From positions 1 through 38,303 of the forward strand of contig NZ_KB902362.1 of assembly GCF_000379525.1 (NCBI RefSeq): a stretch of DNA of 38,303 nucleotides, in the 5' to 3' direction. The notes beneath the pieces were generated by a model. That model was not told the origin of the DNA. It did no database searches and saw nothing but the letters and a program-made list of their open reading frames with translations. The position numbers were made by a program, and so were the translations under genes. This DNA comes from Lamprocystis purpurea DSM 4197 (lineage in GTDB: Bacteria; Pseudomonadota; Gammaproteobacteria; Chromatiales; Chromatiaceae). This document shows positions 25,870 through 33,927 of the stretch, piece after piece. Position 1 is the first letter of the stretch. Each line of letters opens with the position of its first letter.

Positions 25870-25914
25870 GGCGGCCAGTCGTTCGCTCGGTGATCCGCTA
25901 CGACGTCGCGGTCC

Positions 25915-26433
25915 TCAGAAGTCCGGGTCCCAGTCGACCTGGATCAAGGGTCGAGCGAAGTCCACTGATCGGATCACGTCATCCCAGACGAAGGGCAGCA
26001 GGCGCTCGCGCTCTCCGATGACGACCAGGACATCGTTGGACCCGGTCGAGAACAGGTGGCTCACGCGGCCGAGCGGAATGCCGCTCAGCGTCTCGACCGG
26101 GAGTCCTTCCAGGTCGATCCAATAAAACTCATCCGCGCTCGGCGGGGGCAGTCGATCACGGGTGACCGCGATCTCCCGATCCACCAGCAGAGCGGCCTGG
26201 TCCCGGTCATTGCATCCTTCGATGCGGGCCACGACACCCTTGCCGTGCGCCCGACCTTCCAGCACGCGCAGCGGTTCACCCGCTTCGCCGATCGTCCAGG
26301 GGGAGTAGCGCAGGATGCCTTCCCGCGGCTCGGTCTCGGAGAACACCTTGACCCAGCCCTGTACCCCGAAGACACCGGCGATGCGGCCGAGCACGACCCG
26401 TCGCGTCGCCCGGGCCTCAGTGTCGCCGGACAC
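25915..26433 (-). CDS. rimM: 16S rRNA processing / ribosome maturation factor RimM
   Basis: About 172 residues, needed for maturation of the 30S head domain; it binds S19. The N-terminal beta-barrel reads VVLGRIAGVFGVQGWVKVFS and ETEPREGILRYSPWTIGEAG, the PRC-barrel begins at DEFYWIDLEGLPVETLSGIP and continues GRVSHLFSTGSNDVLVVIG. The start is not certain: a GTG at 26433 gives the usual 11-residue lead before VVLGRI; other in-frame options are a TTG nine bases upstream and a GTG at 26526 that would overlap rpsP by 44 bases. None has a strong ribosome binding site, so coupling to rpsP translation is likely. Confidence 0.94.
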   Translation of the reverse strand: MSGDTEARATRRVVLGRIAGVFGVQGWVKVFSETEPREGILRYSPWTIGEAGEPLRVLEGRAHGKGVVARIEGCNDRDQAALLVDREIAVTRDRLPPPSADEFYWIDLEGLPVETLSGIPLGRVSHLFSTGSNDVLVVIGERERLLPFVWDDVIRSVDFARPLIQVDWDPDF

Positions 26434-26482
26434 GGTGCTCAAGCCCGCGGGTCGCGATGGACGAGCGGCCTCCAGGCCGTTC

Positions 26483-26764
26483 TCAGGCTGCGGCAGCGGC
26501 AGCCGGTAGGGCCGCGGCTGCCTCACGTGCGGCCTGTTTCAGGATTTGCCGCACCCGATCAGTCGGCTGGGCGCCATTTTTGAGCCAGTGCTCGGCTCGG
26601 GCGCGGTCCACCCGCAACGGCACCTCGCCGCCTTTGGCGGTGGGATTGTAGAAGCCGATACGCTCGATGTACCGCCCGTCACGCGGGGAGCGGATATCGG
26701 CAACGACGATCTGGTAGAAGGGGTGCTTCTTGGCACCGCCGCGAGTCAAACGGATCGTGACCAT
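26483..26764 (-). CDS. rpsP: 30S ribosomal protein S16
   Basis: A 93-residue S16 with the canonical start [20 protein letters not shown], then [20 protein letters not shown] and [20 protein letters not shown]. The tail is Ala-rich ([16 protein letters not shown]), a common variation. AGGA lies seven bases before the ATG. It is the first gene of rpsP-rimM-trmD-rplS. The ffh gene, often next to this operon in Gammaproteobacteria, is not upstream here; a probable promoter lies about 100 bases before the start. Confidence 0.97.
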   Translation of the reverse strand: MVTIRLTRGGAKKHPFYQIVVADIRSPRDGRYIERIGFYNPTAKGGEVPLRVDRARAEHWLKNGAQPTDRVRQILKQAAREAAAALPAAAAAA

Positions 26765-26870
26765 GTGCAGTCCTGGCTGAAAATCGAATCGCCCCTGCTC
26801 CGGGCTGCGGAGCGTCGGATGAGGGCACAGGAAATGCGCGGCACTTGGAGCGCCTCGCAGGAAACGAGCA

Positions 26871-26876
26871 AGTATA
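26871..26876 (-). promoter_or_regulatory. Probable -10 box of the rpsP operon
   Basis: On the minus strand CCTGTATACTTGC contains TATACT, one base off the consensus TATAAT, 107 bases before the rpsP start codon. The hexamer 17 bases upstream, CTTCCG, is a weak -35. The setting, directly upstream of a ribosomal protein operon in a non-coding interval, makes it credible. Confidence 0.4.
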
Positions 26877-27301
26877 CAGGAATCCGTTTGGAACGGAAGC
26901 TGGTAATTTTCGAAGACATTTGCCTTGGAGTTTTTCGCGGGCGCGGGCGGCGAGGCCCCTGGACGCCGGGTGACCCTGACGCGCGGTCGTGTCCTTAATA
27001 CCGGCATGCGTTACGATTGGATTCAGTGCTTTGGAAGCGGGCCAGGTCGGGCTGCGCGCCGGTACCAGGTATTGCGCCAACCAAGCGTCCGGGAGATGAT
27101 CTTGTACCAGGGAGGGGCGATCCAGATCGCTGCGCGCTTCAGCGTCTTGCTAGTCAAACCTGCGCGTCGGACGGCCGTTCGGGACCGGGGCCTTCGTTAG
27201 CGATTATGGAGGCGTAAGTCGCCCGCGCGCTCCGGCGGCGAAAGCGCGGATCCAAGCCGAAGAGCGCAGACCGACGAGACGCCGGAACTTGTCCCTGGAT
27301 T

Positions 27302-27352
27302 AAGGTCGGAACAGCAATTGACTGTCTGTTCCCGAACCTTCCTGTCGGCAGG
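27302..27352 (+). promoter_or_regulatory. Two-hairpin leader upstream of the 163-residue hypothetical gene
   Basis: AAGGT-C-GGAACAG (27302-27314) pairs with CTGTTCC-CGA-ACCTT (27326-27340), 12 base pairs with a small internal loop. CCTG-TCGG-CAGG follows at 27341-27352. The pair ends 47 bases before the GTG start of the next gene. It could be a structured 5' leader, but no known riboswitch class is recognised. Confidence 0.45.
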
Positions 27353-27399
27353 TGACCGGTCTGAGACCTTTTCCTGACTCACCGAAGAGGAGTGCGCTT

Positions 27400-27891
27400 G
27401 TGATCCACATCAACAGTCGTCAGACGTTCCAGCAGCTGCTTGCCGACCTTCCGGTGCAGCAACAACGGCAGGTCGGGGCACGCTTTGTCGGCAATGTGCT
27501 CGACTTGACGCAGGACCCGCGGTTCCGCAATTGCGTGACGCTCCTGGCGAGGTCGGGCCTGTCCGCGCAGGAGTTGGTCGATGGGTACCATTCGATCCAT
27601 GCCGTCAATGTTGCCACCCATCCTCGCTCGGACTTGTCCGAGCTCAACTATGCACTTCAGGCGGAACACTTTGTCGCCGAGGCGTGCCTGATCTGCCTCT
27701 CGCCGGTGTATGAGGAAACGCGCAAGCATCATTTGGCCGAGAAGGCGGCGATGTATTGTCGTATGGCAAGAACCTGCGCTTCCATCAATCATGACGAGGA
27801 ACGGCCGTGCTTATCCGCGGCTGAGAATCTGCTGGCGCAAGAGATCCAGGATCAGTATAAAATATTAAGTGGATTTTTGAATCAGCAATAA
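27400..27891 (+). CDS. Hypothetical protein, 163 residues
   Basis: A soluble, helical-looking protein (SRQTFQQLLADLPVQQQRQV, VGNVLDLTQDPRFRNCVTLL, ELNYALQAEHFVAEACLICL and a C-terminal stretch SAAENLLAQEIQDQYKILSG). It has no signal peptide and no motif that I can name. The GTG at 27400 is chosen because AAGAGGAG, a strong ribosome binding site, ends seven bases before it; an upstream in-frame start at 27352 lies within the leader hairpin. Five cysteines and several histidines occur but without a recognisable metal motif. It is followed at once by a palindromic repeat element. Function unknown. Confidence 0.72.
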   Translation: MIHINSRQTFQQLLADLPVQQQRQVGARFVGNVLDLTQDPRFRNCVTLLARSGLSAQELVDGYHSIHAVNVATHPRSDLSELNYALQAEHFVAEACLICLSPVYEETRKHHLAEKAAMYCRMARTCASINHDEERPCLSAAENLLAQEIQDQYKILSGFLNQQ

Positions 27892-27909
27892 GGCGATGGT
27901 CGGTTCTTC

Positions 27910-28078
27910 GGCCTTGGTCATCATTTCGTACTTCGAGCCCGTCTGGACCTCGGTCATCGGTCCGGCCGTAGGGTGGACAAGCGACAGCGCAGTCCACCGA
28001 ATCCCGCGTCGTCCCTGGTGGACTGCGTTGCGCTTGTCCAGCCTTGTATGCCGCGTGGACGGAGCCAAGACCAAGGCC
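27910..28078 (-). mobile_element. Palindromic non-autonomous element, copy 2 (169 bp)
   Basis: Read on the minus strand it aligns along its length with the element at 2089-2221: ends GGCCTTGGTC and GACCAAGGCC, inner arms around TGGACAAGCGCAACGCAGTC and ACTGCGCTGTCGCTTGTCCA, and CCCTACGGCCGGACCGATGA. It has an additional 36 bases near one end, flanked by direct copies of GATGACC. Flanks GGTTCTTC (27902-27909) and GGTTATTG (28079-28086) agree at six of eight positions, a likely decayed target duplication. Confidence 0.75.
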
Positions 28079-28139
28079 GGTTATTGACCTAAATCGCCTA
28101 ATCACTCAACGCGACAGGTTTGCCGGATCGGCCCCCTGA

Positions 28140-28631
28140 TCACCGACGCGTAGACGGTGGCGATTCAGCGTTGGTGAATGCGGTGATCGCCGCATCGTCC
28201 GCCGCAATGTCGGTCATAATGCGACCCACTTCGCCGCCGATCAGTCGTGCCATCAGACCCATGTTCATGGCTGCCAGATAGGTCCGGCCGTCTGACTTTT
28301 CGTAGACCGATATCGAACAGGGGGCCATGACCGAGACATATTTGGAGTCATCGTCGGCAAACATCCGTGAGGCAAATTGCGGTGAGCATAGTTTAATCAC
28401 GGTGATGCGACCTGGGTCTGGTTGACCATGAGCCACTAAGGACGCTCGGAAATCGAAGGATTTTGGCGCCTCCCAGCCTCTCGCTGTTGCGTTGTTGACG
28501 ACGGTAGCGACAGTTTTATCGAAGTCGTACGGGCTGCGATGTTCAAGAATCAGCATAGGCCCCAGGGAACACCCGCTCAGCAAGATCGTGAGGCCAACTG
28601 CGAACGTGCGTTCAGCGGATCGCGACAACAT
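28140..28631 (-). CDS. DUF302-domain lipoprotein
   Basis: A 163-residue protein with a lipoprotein signal peptide: basic N-terminus, hydrophobic FAVGLTILL and lipobox LSGC with Cys21 as the lipidated residue. The rest is a DUF302 domain (SPYDFDKTVATVVNNATARG, then WEAPKSFDFRASL, VIKLCSPQFASRMFADDD, VSVMAPCSISVYEKSDGRTY, LAAMNMGLMARLIGGEVGRI). DUF302 proteins are often periplasmic or membrane-attached, sometimes beside sulfur-metabolism genes; the ligand is unknown. It stands alone, with the palindromic element downstream and a non-coding interval upstream. Confidence 0.9.
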   Translation of the reverse strand: MLSRSAERTFAVGLTILLSGCSLGPMLILEHRSPYDFDKTVATVVNNATARGWEAPKSFDFRASLVAHGQPDPGRITVIKLCSPQFASRMFADDDSKYVSVMAPCSISVYEKSDGRTYLAAMNMGLMARLIGGEVGRIMTDIAADDAAITAFTNAESPPSTRR

Positions 28632-29003
28632 CTCTTAGCCCTCCTTAATCTTGGGTGATTTCTGCCACATCCGGTACCACCTCGCTCGTCCTTTCGCCCG
28701 CCTTCCGCGTCTCGTCGAAAGTCACATCGCCTTGCTATGTTATTGGCAGCGCCTCGTTAAGGCAGACGAAAATCATTCGCGATCTGGTACGTGATTTTCC
28801 AACAATCGGCTTGGTGCTTCTGATATCCATAATATTAGCCCATACTAATTTATCTGCAAGTGACATCCGACGATCGAAAACGAACACTTTTCGATGAGCG
28901 GTCACCCCGGCGTCAAGGTGATGTAAATCCGCGCGGCCATGGTTTCTGCGGTGATGAAACCTACGTTTGGTAGCATAGTCGTATCGCTTGCCTGCCATCT
29001 TGC
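28632..29003. other. Intergenic region between the decarboxylase and DUF302 genes
   Basis: These 372 bases are less GC-rich than the surroundings. Short open frames on both strands (for example one with a hydrophobic stretch GLVLLISIILAH) lack a family match and a ribosome binding site, so none is called. The promoter of the DUF302 gene must lie at the left side. Confidence 0.45.
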
Positions 29004-31241
29004 TTATCGCACACAATCTACATAATAGCGCACATGCCCATTGACCTGCTCTTTGACCAGTCCGTGAATGTCGGTCTCGAATCCCGGAAACTGATCATTG
29101 AACGCCCGGGCGAACTGGAGATAGCGCACGATGGTGGAGTTGAAACGCTCGCCGGGGATGAGCAACGGGATGCCGGGCGGATAGGGGGTGAGGAGGATGG
29201 CGGTGATCCGCCCCTCCAGATGGTCGATCTCGACCCGCTCGATCTCGCGGTGGGCCATGCGGGCGAAGGCATCCGCGGGGCGCATGGCGGGTGCCATCTC
29301 GGAGGTGTACATTTCGGTGGTGAGTCGCGGGATGTCGTATTCGCGATAGACGGCGTGGATCCGGTCGCACAAATCCTTCAGGCCGATCCGTTCATAGCGC
29401 GGCTGCTTGGCGACGAACTCCGGCAGGACGCGCCACAACGGGCGATTGTGGTCATAGTCGTCCTTGAACTGCTGCAGCTCGGTGACCATGGTATTCCAGC
29501 GGCCCTTGGTGATGCCGATGGTGAACATGATGAAGAAGGAATAGAGCCCGGTCTTTTCGACGATGATGCCGTGCTCGACCAGATAACGCGTGACGATTGC
29601 GGCGGGGATGCCCCAATCCGCCACGTCACCATCCACGTCGACCCCCGGGGTGATGACCGTCGCCTTGATGGGGTCGAGCATGTTGAAGCCGGGGGCCAGA
29701 TCCCCGAAGCCGTGCCAACGCTCGCCGGCGCGCAGAATCCAGTCCTCGCGTTCGCCGATGCCCTCCTCGGCCAGTGCATCCGGCCCCCACACTTTGAACC
29801 ACCAGGATTCTTCCAGTTCCAGGCCGACCTTGCGCATGGCGCGGCGGAAGTCGAGGGCCTCCAGGATGGACTCCTCGACCAGCGCGTGCCCGCCCGGCGG
29901 TTCCATCATGGCGGCGGCCACGTCGCACGAGGCGATGATGGCGTATTGGGGACTGGTGGACATGTGCATGAGGAAGGCCTCGTTGAACACGTCGCGGTCC
30001 AGTTTGCAGTGCGTGCTTTCCTGCACCAGGATTTGTGATGCCTGGGACAGCCCGGCCAGCAGCTTATGGGTGGACTGGGTCGAGAAGATCATGGAATCTA
30101 CGCAGAGTGGGCGACCCTCACCGATGGCGTGATAGTCGGCGTAGAACTCATGGAAGGGCGCGTGCGGCAGCCAGGCCTCGTCGAAATGCAGCGTGTCGAT
30201 GCGGCCGTCCAACTGTTCCTTGATGGTCTCGACGTTGTAGAGCACCCCGTCGTAGGTGCTCTGCGTGATGGTGAGGATGCGCGGGCGGGCGCCGGTCTGA
30301 GCGAACGGGTTGGCGGCGATCTTGCGCTCGATGTTCTCCCAACTGAACTCCGCGAGCGGGATCGGCCCGATGATCCCGTAGTGGTTGCGGGTCGGCATCA
30401 GGAACACCGGGATGGCGCCGGTGATGGTAATGGCGTGGAGAATCGACTTGTGGCAATTGCGGTCCACCACGACCACATCGCCCGGTGCGACCGTGGAATG
30501 CCAGACGATCTTGTTGGAGGTGGAGGTCCCGTTGGTGACGAAGAACAGGTGATCGGCGTGGAAGATGCGCGCCGCGTTGCGCTCGGCTGCCGCCACCGGA
30601 CCGGTGTGGTCGAGCAACTGGCCCAGTTCTTCCACCGCGTTGCAGACGTCGGCCCGCAGCAGGTTCTCGCCGAAGAACTGGTGGAACATCTGACCCACCG
30701 GGCTCTTGAGGAAGGCCACACCGCCGGAGTGTCCCGGGCAGTGCCAGGAGTAGGAGCTGTCCGCCGCGTAGTGGGTCAGTGCACGGAAGAACGGGGGAGC
30801 CAGTGAGTCCAGATAGTTGCGCGCCTCGCGTACGATGTAGCGGGCGACGAACTCGGGGGTGTCCTCGAACATGTGGATGAAGCCATGCAGTTCGCGCAGC
30901 ACGTCGTTCGGGATGTGGCGGGAGGTGCGGGTCTCGCCATAGAGGAAGATCGGGATATCCGTGTTGCGAAAGCGGATTTCCTCCACGAAGGCGCGCAACT
31001 GCGCGACCGCTGCCGCCGCCTCCTCGGGTGACGAGAACTGCTCGTCGTCGATCGACAGGATAAAGGCCGACGCACGGGATTGTTGCTGGGCGAAGGAGGC
31101 CACGTCGCCGAAATTGGTGACGCCCAAGGCCTCGATGCCTTCCTCTTCGATCGCCTTGGCCAGCACCCGGACCCCGGTGCCGCTGGCGTTCTCGGAGCGG
31201 AAGTCCTCGTCGACGATCACTACGGGGAAACGGAAGTGCAT
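29004..31241 (-). CDS. Orn/Lys/Arg decarboxylase (PLP-dependent, inducible acid-stress type)
   Basis: A 745-residue fold-type I PLP decarboxylase of the LdcI/AdiA/SpeF group. The N-terminal wing domain (FPVVIVDEDFRSENASGTGV to about 130) has a response-regulator-like fold. The core has SYSWHCPGHSGGVAFLKSPV, FFVTNGTSTSNKIVWHSTVA, HKSILHAITITGAIPVFLMP, LHFDEAWLPHAPFHEFYA, and the Schiff-base lysine in STQSTHKLLAGLSQASQ. The C-terminal domain contains LTPYPPGIPLLIPGERF. Substrate (lysine, ornithine or arginine) cannot be told from the sequence alone. AGGAG lies close before the ATG at 31241, and this start matches the family length; the 46 codons upstream are not needed. No antiporter gene is adjacent, unlike typical acid-resistance loci. 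Confidence 0.93.
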   Translation of the reverse strand: MHFRFPVVIVDEDFRSENASGTGVRVLAKAIEEEGIEALGVTNFGDVASFAQQQSRASAFILSIDDEQFSSPEEAAAAVAQLRAFVEEIRFRNTDIPIFLYGETRTSRHIPNDVLRELHGFIHMFEDTPEFVARYIVREARNYLDSLAPPFFRALTHYAADSSYSWHCPGHSGGVAFLKSPVGQMFHQFFGENLLRADVCNAVEELGQLLDHTGPVAAAERNAARIFHADHLFFVTNGTSTSNKIVWHSTVAPGDVVVVDRNCHKSILHAITITGAIPVFLMPTRNHYGIIGPIPLAEFSWENIERKIAANPFAQTGARPRILTITQSTYDGVLYNVETIKEQLDGRIDTLHFDEAWLPHAPFHEFYADYHAIGEGRPLCVDSMIFSTQSTHKLLAGLSQASQILVQESTHCKLDRDVFNEAFLMHMSTSPQYAIIASCDVAAAMMEPPGGHALVEESILEALDFRRAMRKVGLELEESWWFKVWGPDALAEEGIGEREDWILRAGERWHGFGDLAPGFNMLDPIKATVITPGVDVDGDVADWGIPAAIVTRYLVEHGIIVEKTGLYSFFIMFTIGITKGRWNTMVTELQQFKDDYDHNRPLWRVLPEFVAKQPRYERIGLKDLCDRIHAVYREYDIPRLTTEMYTSEMAPAMRPADAFARMAHREIERVEIDHLEGRITAILLTPYPPGIPLLIPGERFNSTIVRYLQFARAFNDQFPGFETDIHGLVKEQVNGHVRYYVDCVR

Positions 31242-31406
31242 GGGGGGAGTCTCCTGGTGCGGCGAGGAAAACGCGGAAGTATAGGGCCTTGTGCCGCCGC
31301 GCGCGTTAAGCTGTTGCGTCGGGCGAGCCGCGGCCGCACGTGCGCTGCGGGCTCGGGGCTTCGGTGATTTTCGGAACATCGGATACTATCCACTATCGGC
31401 TCGGAT

Positions 31407-31432
31407 GTAGATGCGGCTGAAGTCGCACCTAC
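31407..31432. repeat. Imperfect hairpin between divergent genes
   Basis: GTAG-A-TGCG (31407-31415) pairs with CGCA-C-CTAC (31424-31432). It has the shape of a short REP-like palindrome and sits in the 277-base interval between the start of the decarboxylase and the start of the heptad-repeat protein. Confidence 0.45.
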
Positions 31433-31518
31433 ACTCACCGGCATTCAAATTGTCGGAAATCGCCTTAGATCTCTGCAAGGACTATACTTTTCCCTAGTGC
31501 CCGACTTGAGCCGCCAGT

Positions 31519-32343
31519 ATGTCTTCTGCCCCGTTGCCCGCCACCCAGGAACGCGTCGATCGGCTTGAAGCCTCGATCGACCGTTTCGTTGCCAACGCGG
31601 ATCTCCAGTTCAGCCGGCTGTATGAGTCGCAGTTGCGCACCCAGGCTCAGTTGCGGGAACTCAAGGACGAAATGCTGGAGTTCAAGAACGAGATGGGGCA
31701 GTTCAAGGAGGAGATGCTGGAGTTCAAGATCGAAATGGGGCAGTTCAAGGACGAGATGGCCGCGTTCAAGGACGAGATGGCGGAGTTCAAGGACGAGATG
31801 GCGGAGTTCAAGGACGAGATGGCGGAGTTCAAGGACGAGATGGGCGGGTTCAAGGACGAGATGCAGTGTTTCAAGGCCGAATCCGTCGCCGAACGGCGCG
31901 AGATGAACCGCAAGTGGGGCGACCTCGCCAACAAACTCGGTTCCATGGTGGAGGATCTGGTCTATCCGAGCCTGCCGCGCGTCTTGCGCGAGACCCTGGG
32001 CCGCGAGTTCGACAGTATCCAGGCACGGGTGCGATTGCGTCTGCCCGACGGCCGGGTCCGGGAATTCGATGCTTATGCCATCGCGTCCGATCTGGCCGCG
32101 GTGAACAGTACCAAGGCCACCCTGCGCAGTGCCGACGTGGATCACATGATCGATGAGATCGCCGCTTTCCGGGAATTCCTGCCCGAACGTGCCCGATTAC
32201 CTGTGGTTGGCATTCTGGCCACCCTTGCCGTCAACGACAGTGTGCTCACGTACGCCGAGCGGCTCGGCTTTTTGGTTCTTGCCGTGGGCGATCAGGTCAT
32301 GGAAGTCAAGAACCGGCCGGGGTTCGAACCGAAGCGCTGGTAA
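31519..32343 (+). CDS. Heptad-repeat coiled-coil protein with PD-(D/E)XK-like C-terminal domain (DUF3782-like)
   Basis: A 274-residue protein with two parts. Residues about 10-130 are a long coiled coil, including ten successive heptads such as EFKDEMA that are encoded by 21-base repeats. From about 135 comes a nuclease-like domain: LVYPSLPRVLRETLGREFDS, RLPDGRVREFDAYAIASDLA, AVNSTKATLRSADVDHMIDE, and LGFLVLAVGDQVMEVKNRPG. The pattern resembles DUF3782-type PD-(D/E)XK proteins; the Asp (EFDAYA) is kept, but the expected E-x-K reads S-T-K within NSTK, so activity is doubtful. I recall the NSTK form as common in relatives, which would be a family trait, not decay. It stands alone. Function unknown. 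Confidence 0.8.
   Translation: MSSAPLPATQERVDRLEASIDRFVANADLQFSRLYESQLRTQAQLRELKDEMLEFKNEMGQFKEEMLEFKIEMGQFKDEMAAFKDEMAEFKDEMAEFKDEMAEFKDEMGGFKDEMQCFKAESVAERREMNRKWGDLANKLGSMVEDLVYPSLPRVLRETLGREFDSIQARVRLRLPDGRVREFDAYAIASDLAAVNSTKATLRSADVDHMIDEIAAFREFLPERARLPVVGILATLAVNDSVLTYAERLGFLVLAVGDQVMEVKNRPGFEPKRW
31657..31866 (+). repeat. Ten 21-bp tandem repeats encoding heptads
   Basis: Six almost identical 21-base units of the type GAGTTCAAGGACGAGATGGC occupy 31741-31866; four more diverged units precede them from 31657. They encode heptads of the form (E/Q/A)FK(D/E/N)EM(A/L/G). The near-identity of the last six suggests recent expansion. Confidence 0.85.
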
Positions 32344-32439
32344 GTCCCTGTCACGCTCCTGGACCGATGCCGTTGCGCAGGCAAGTTTGGCCCGCCCCCG
32401 GTATCATCGCGGCGAGTTTACCGACGCAGGAATCGACGC

Positions 32440-33396
32440 ATGGCCGGCAGCAGCTTACTCGCACTGATCGACGACATCGCCACCGTCCTGGACGACATCT
32501 CCGTGATGACCAAGATGGCGGCGAAGAAGACCGCCGGGGTCCTGGGGGACGACCTGGCGCTCAACGCCCAGCAGGTCGCGGGGGTGCGGGCGGAGCGGGA
32601 GATTCCGGTGGTCTGGGCGGTGGCCAAGGGGTCACTGGTCAACAAGATGATTTTGGTTCCGGCAGCGCTCGCCATCAGCGCGGTCGCCCCCTGGGCCATC
32701 CTCCCGCTGCTGATGCTCGGCGGGGCTTACCTGTGCTTCGAGGGGTTCGAGAAGCTGGCCCACCGGCTGCTGCATTCCAAGGCCGAAGATCAGGGCCACC
32801 ATGACGCGCTCACGCAAGCCCTTGAGGACCCGGCGGTCGACCTGGTGAGTCTGGAGCGGGACAAGATCAAAGGCGCGGTGCGCACCGACTTCGTGCTTTC
32901 CGCCGAGATCATCGTGATCACCCTGGGGACCGTGGCCGCCGCGTCCTTCCAGAATCAGGTCGTGGTGCTGGTCGGCATCGCACTGATCATGACCGTCGGT
33001 GTTTACGGACTGGTGGCCGGGATCGTCAAGCTGGACGACGCCGGACTCTGGCTCAGTCGGGTATCGGGGGCCGGCGGCGGGGCGCGGCTGGTGCGGGGAT
33101 TTGGTCGGGGCCTGCTGTCCGCCGCACCCAAGCTGATGAAGGTGCTGGCGGTCGTCGGCACCGCGGCCATGTTCCTGGTGGGCGGGGGCATCATCACCCA
33201 CGGCATTCCGGCCGCTCATCACCTGATCGAGTGGGCCACCCATGCGGCGCACACGGTTCCGACCATCGGTGGCGTACTGGCGGCCCTCACGCCGCTGTTG
33301 ATCAACGTCCTGGCCGGGGTGCTGACCGGGGCCGTCGTGCTCGTGCTGGTCACCGTCGGTCAGAAGGTGTGGTCGACGTTGCGGTCTTGGGGCTGA
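32440..33396 (+). CDS. DUF808 family membrane protein (YedI-like)
   Basis: A 318-residue integral membrane protein of the DUF808/YedI family. The N-terminus is the signature [20 protein letters not shown] and [20 protein letters not shown], followed by [20 protein letters not shown]. Hydrophobic segments lie at about 70-100 ([20 protein letters not shown]), 150-190 (two), 240-265 and 280-310. The loop between the first and second groups is charged. The role of the family is unknown. It stands alone between the heptad-repeat protein and the convergent orphan antitoxin gene; length agrees with E. coli YedI (about 305). Confidence 0.93.
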   Translation: MAGSSLLALIDDIATVLDDISVMTKMAAKKTAGVLGDDLALNAQQVAGVRAEREIPVVWAVAKGSLVNKMILVPAALAISAVAPWAILPLLMLGGAYLCFEGFEKLAHRLLHSKAEDQGHHDALTQALEDPAVDLVSLERDKIKGAVRTDFVLSAEIIVITLGTVAAASFQNQVVVLVGIALIMTVGVYGLVAGIVKLDDAGLWLSRVSGAGGGARLVRGFGRGLLSAAPKLMKVLAVVGTAAMFLVGGGIITHGIPAAHHLIEWATHAAHTVPTIGGVLAALTPLLINVLAGVLTGAVVLVLVTVGQKVWSTLRSWG

Positions 33397-33461
33397 GGGT
33401 CTGCCGACAGCGACGCCGAGGGCACGAATCGAGAATGCTCCACCAGGTCCCGCTCTTGCGT

Positions 33462-33686
33462 CTACCCGGCGCGATACTCGGCGATCGACCGGGCGAGATG
33501 GGCGGCGTTGGCCGGGGACCGCAAGAGATGGACGGTCTCCATCAAGCTGTTGAAGCTGTCGAGCGACATGACAACCGCGTCCTGGGCATCGCGACGGGTG
33601 ATGACGGTGTAGTCCGCGTCGCGGGCGACGCGGTCCAAAACGTCCTTGAGGTTGTTGCGCGCATCGGTGAAATTGAGGGTCTGCAT
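33462..33686 (-). CDS. Orphan YefM/Phd-family antitoxin, probably shortened by a stop codon
   Basis: A 74-residue Phd/YefM-type antitoxin. MQTLNFTDARNNLKDVLDRV, ARDADYTVITRRDAQDAVVM and SLDSFNSLMETVHLLRSPAN are the DNA-binding and dimerisation region. The frame stops at TAG (33464-33462) after AEYRAG; beyond it the same frame reads TQERDLVEHS, which matches how YefM antitoxins usually end (a Lys or Gln, then -QER-L-E). So one base change probably created the stop and removed the last toxin-contact residues. No YoeB or RelE toxin follows; the gene abuts the convergent DUF808 gene. Start at the ATG at 33686; an upstream in-frame ATG adds ten residues. It may still bind DNA. Confidence 0.82.
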   Translation of the reverse strand: MQTLNFTDARNNLKDVLDRVARDADYTVITRRDAQDAVVMSLDSFNSLMETVHLLRSPANAAHLARSIAEYRAG

Positions 33687-33794
33687 CGCCGGTACCTGTC
33701 TTGGTTTACTGTACAAATATAAGCGGGCCGGGCCTTGGGGTAAAGAAAAACCCCGGTAGAGGGTAGGTCATTTATTTGCCTAGGTGGGCCTGGC

Positions 33795-33888
33795 TATAGC
33801 CATCGGACCTGATAACCGGACGTAGGGGCGGGTTTCAAACCCGCCCCTACACCAAGGGTCCGTCCGGATATCAGGTAGGAAGGCTACA
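33795..33888 (-). mobile_element. 94-bp MITE-like element, copy E
   Basis: Inverted orientation: TATAGCCATCGG at the left, central palindrome, and GGAAGGCTACA at the right (one base off the usual terminus). It lies 39 bases beyond the stop of purC and about 100 bases before the antitoxin gene, in a non-coding interval on the minus strand. Confidence 0.84.
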
Positions 33889-33927
33889 TCTGCATCTACG
33901 CAAAGACTCGGACACCTCCGGGGGGGG

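Larger units (their letters stand above)
26765..27399. other. Divergent intergenic region between rpsP and the 163-residue hypothetical gene
   Basis: These 635 bases hold the rpsP leader and promoter on the minus strand and, close to the right edge, a two-hairpin leader for the plus-strand gene. No protein gene is supported in the middle part, and no RNA gene was recognised. Confidence 0.5.

Noticed and set aside
28655-29016. Short frames on both strands, one with a hydrophobic run
   Set aside because: No ribosome binding site, no family match, and the two strands cannot both be coding; evidence is too weak for either.
31465-32145. Open frame with repeated HLVLELR on the minus strand
   Set aside because: It is the mirror of the EFKDEMA heptad repeats in the plus-strand gene, so the repeats come from that gene.
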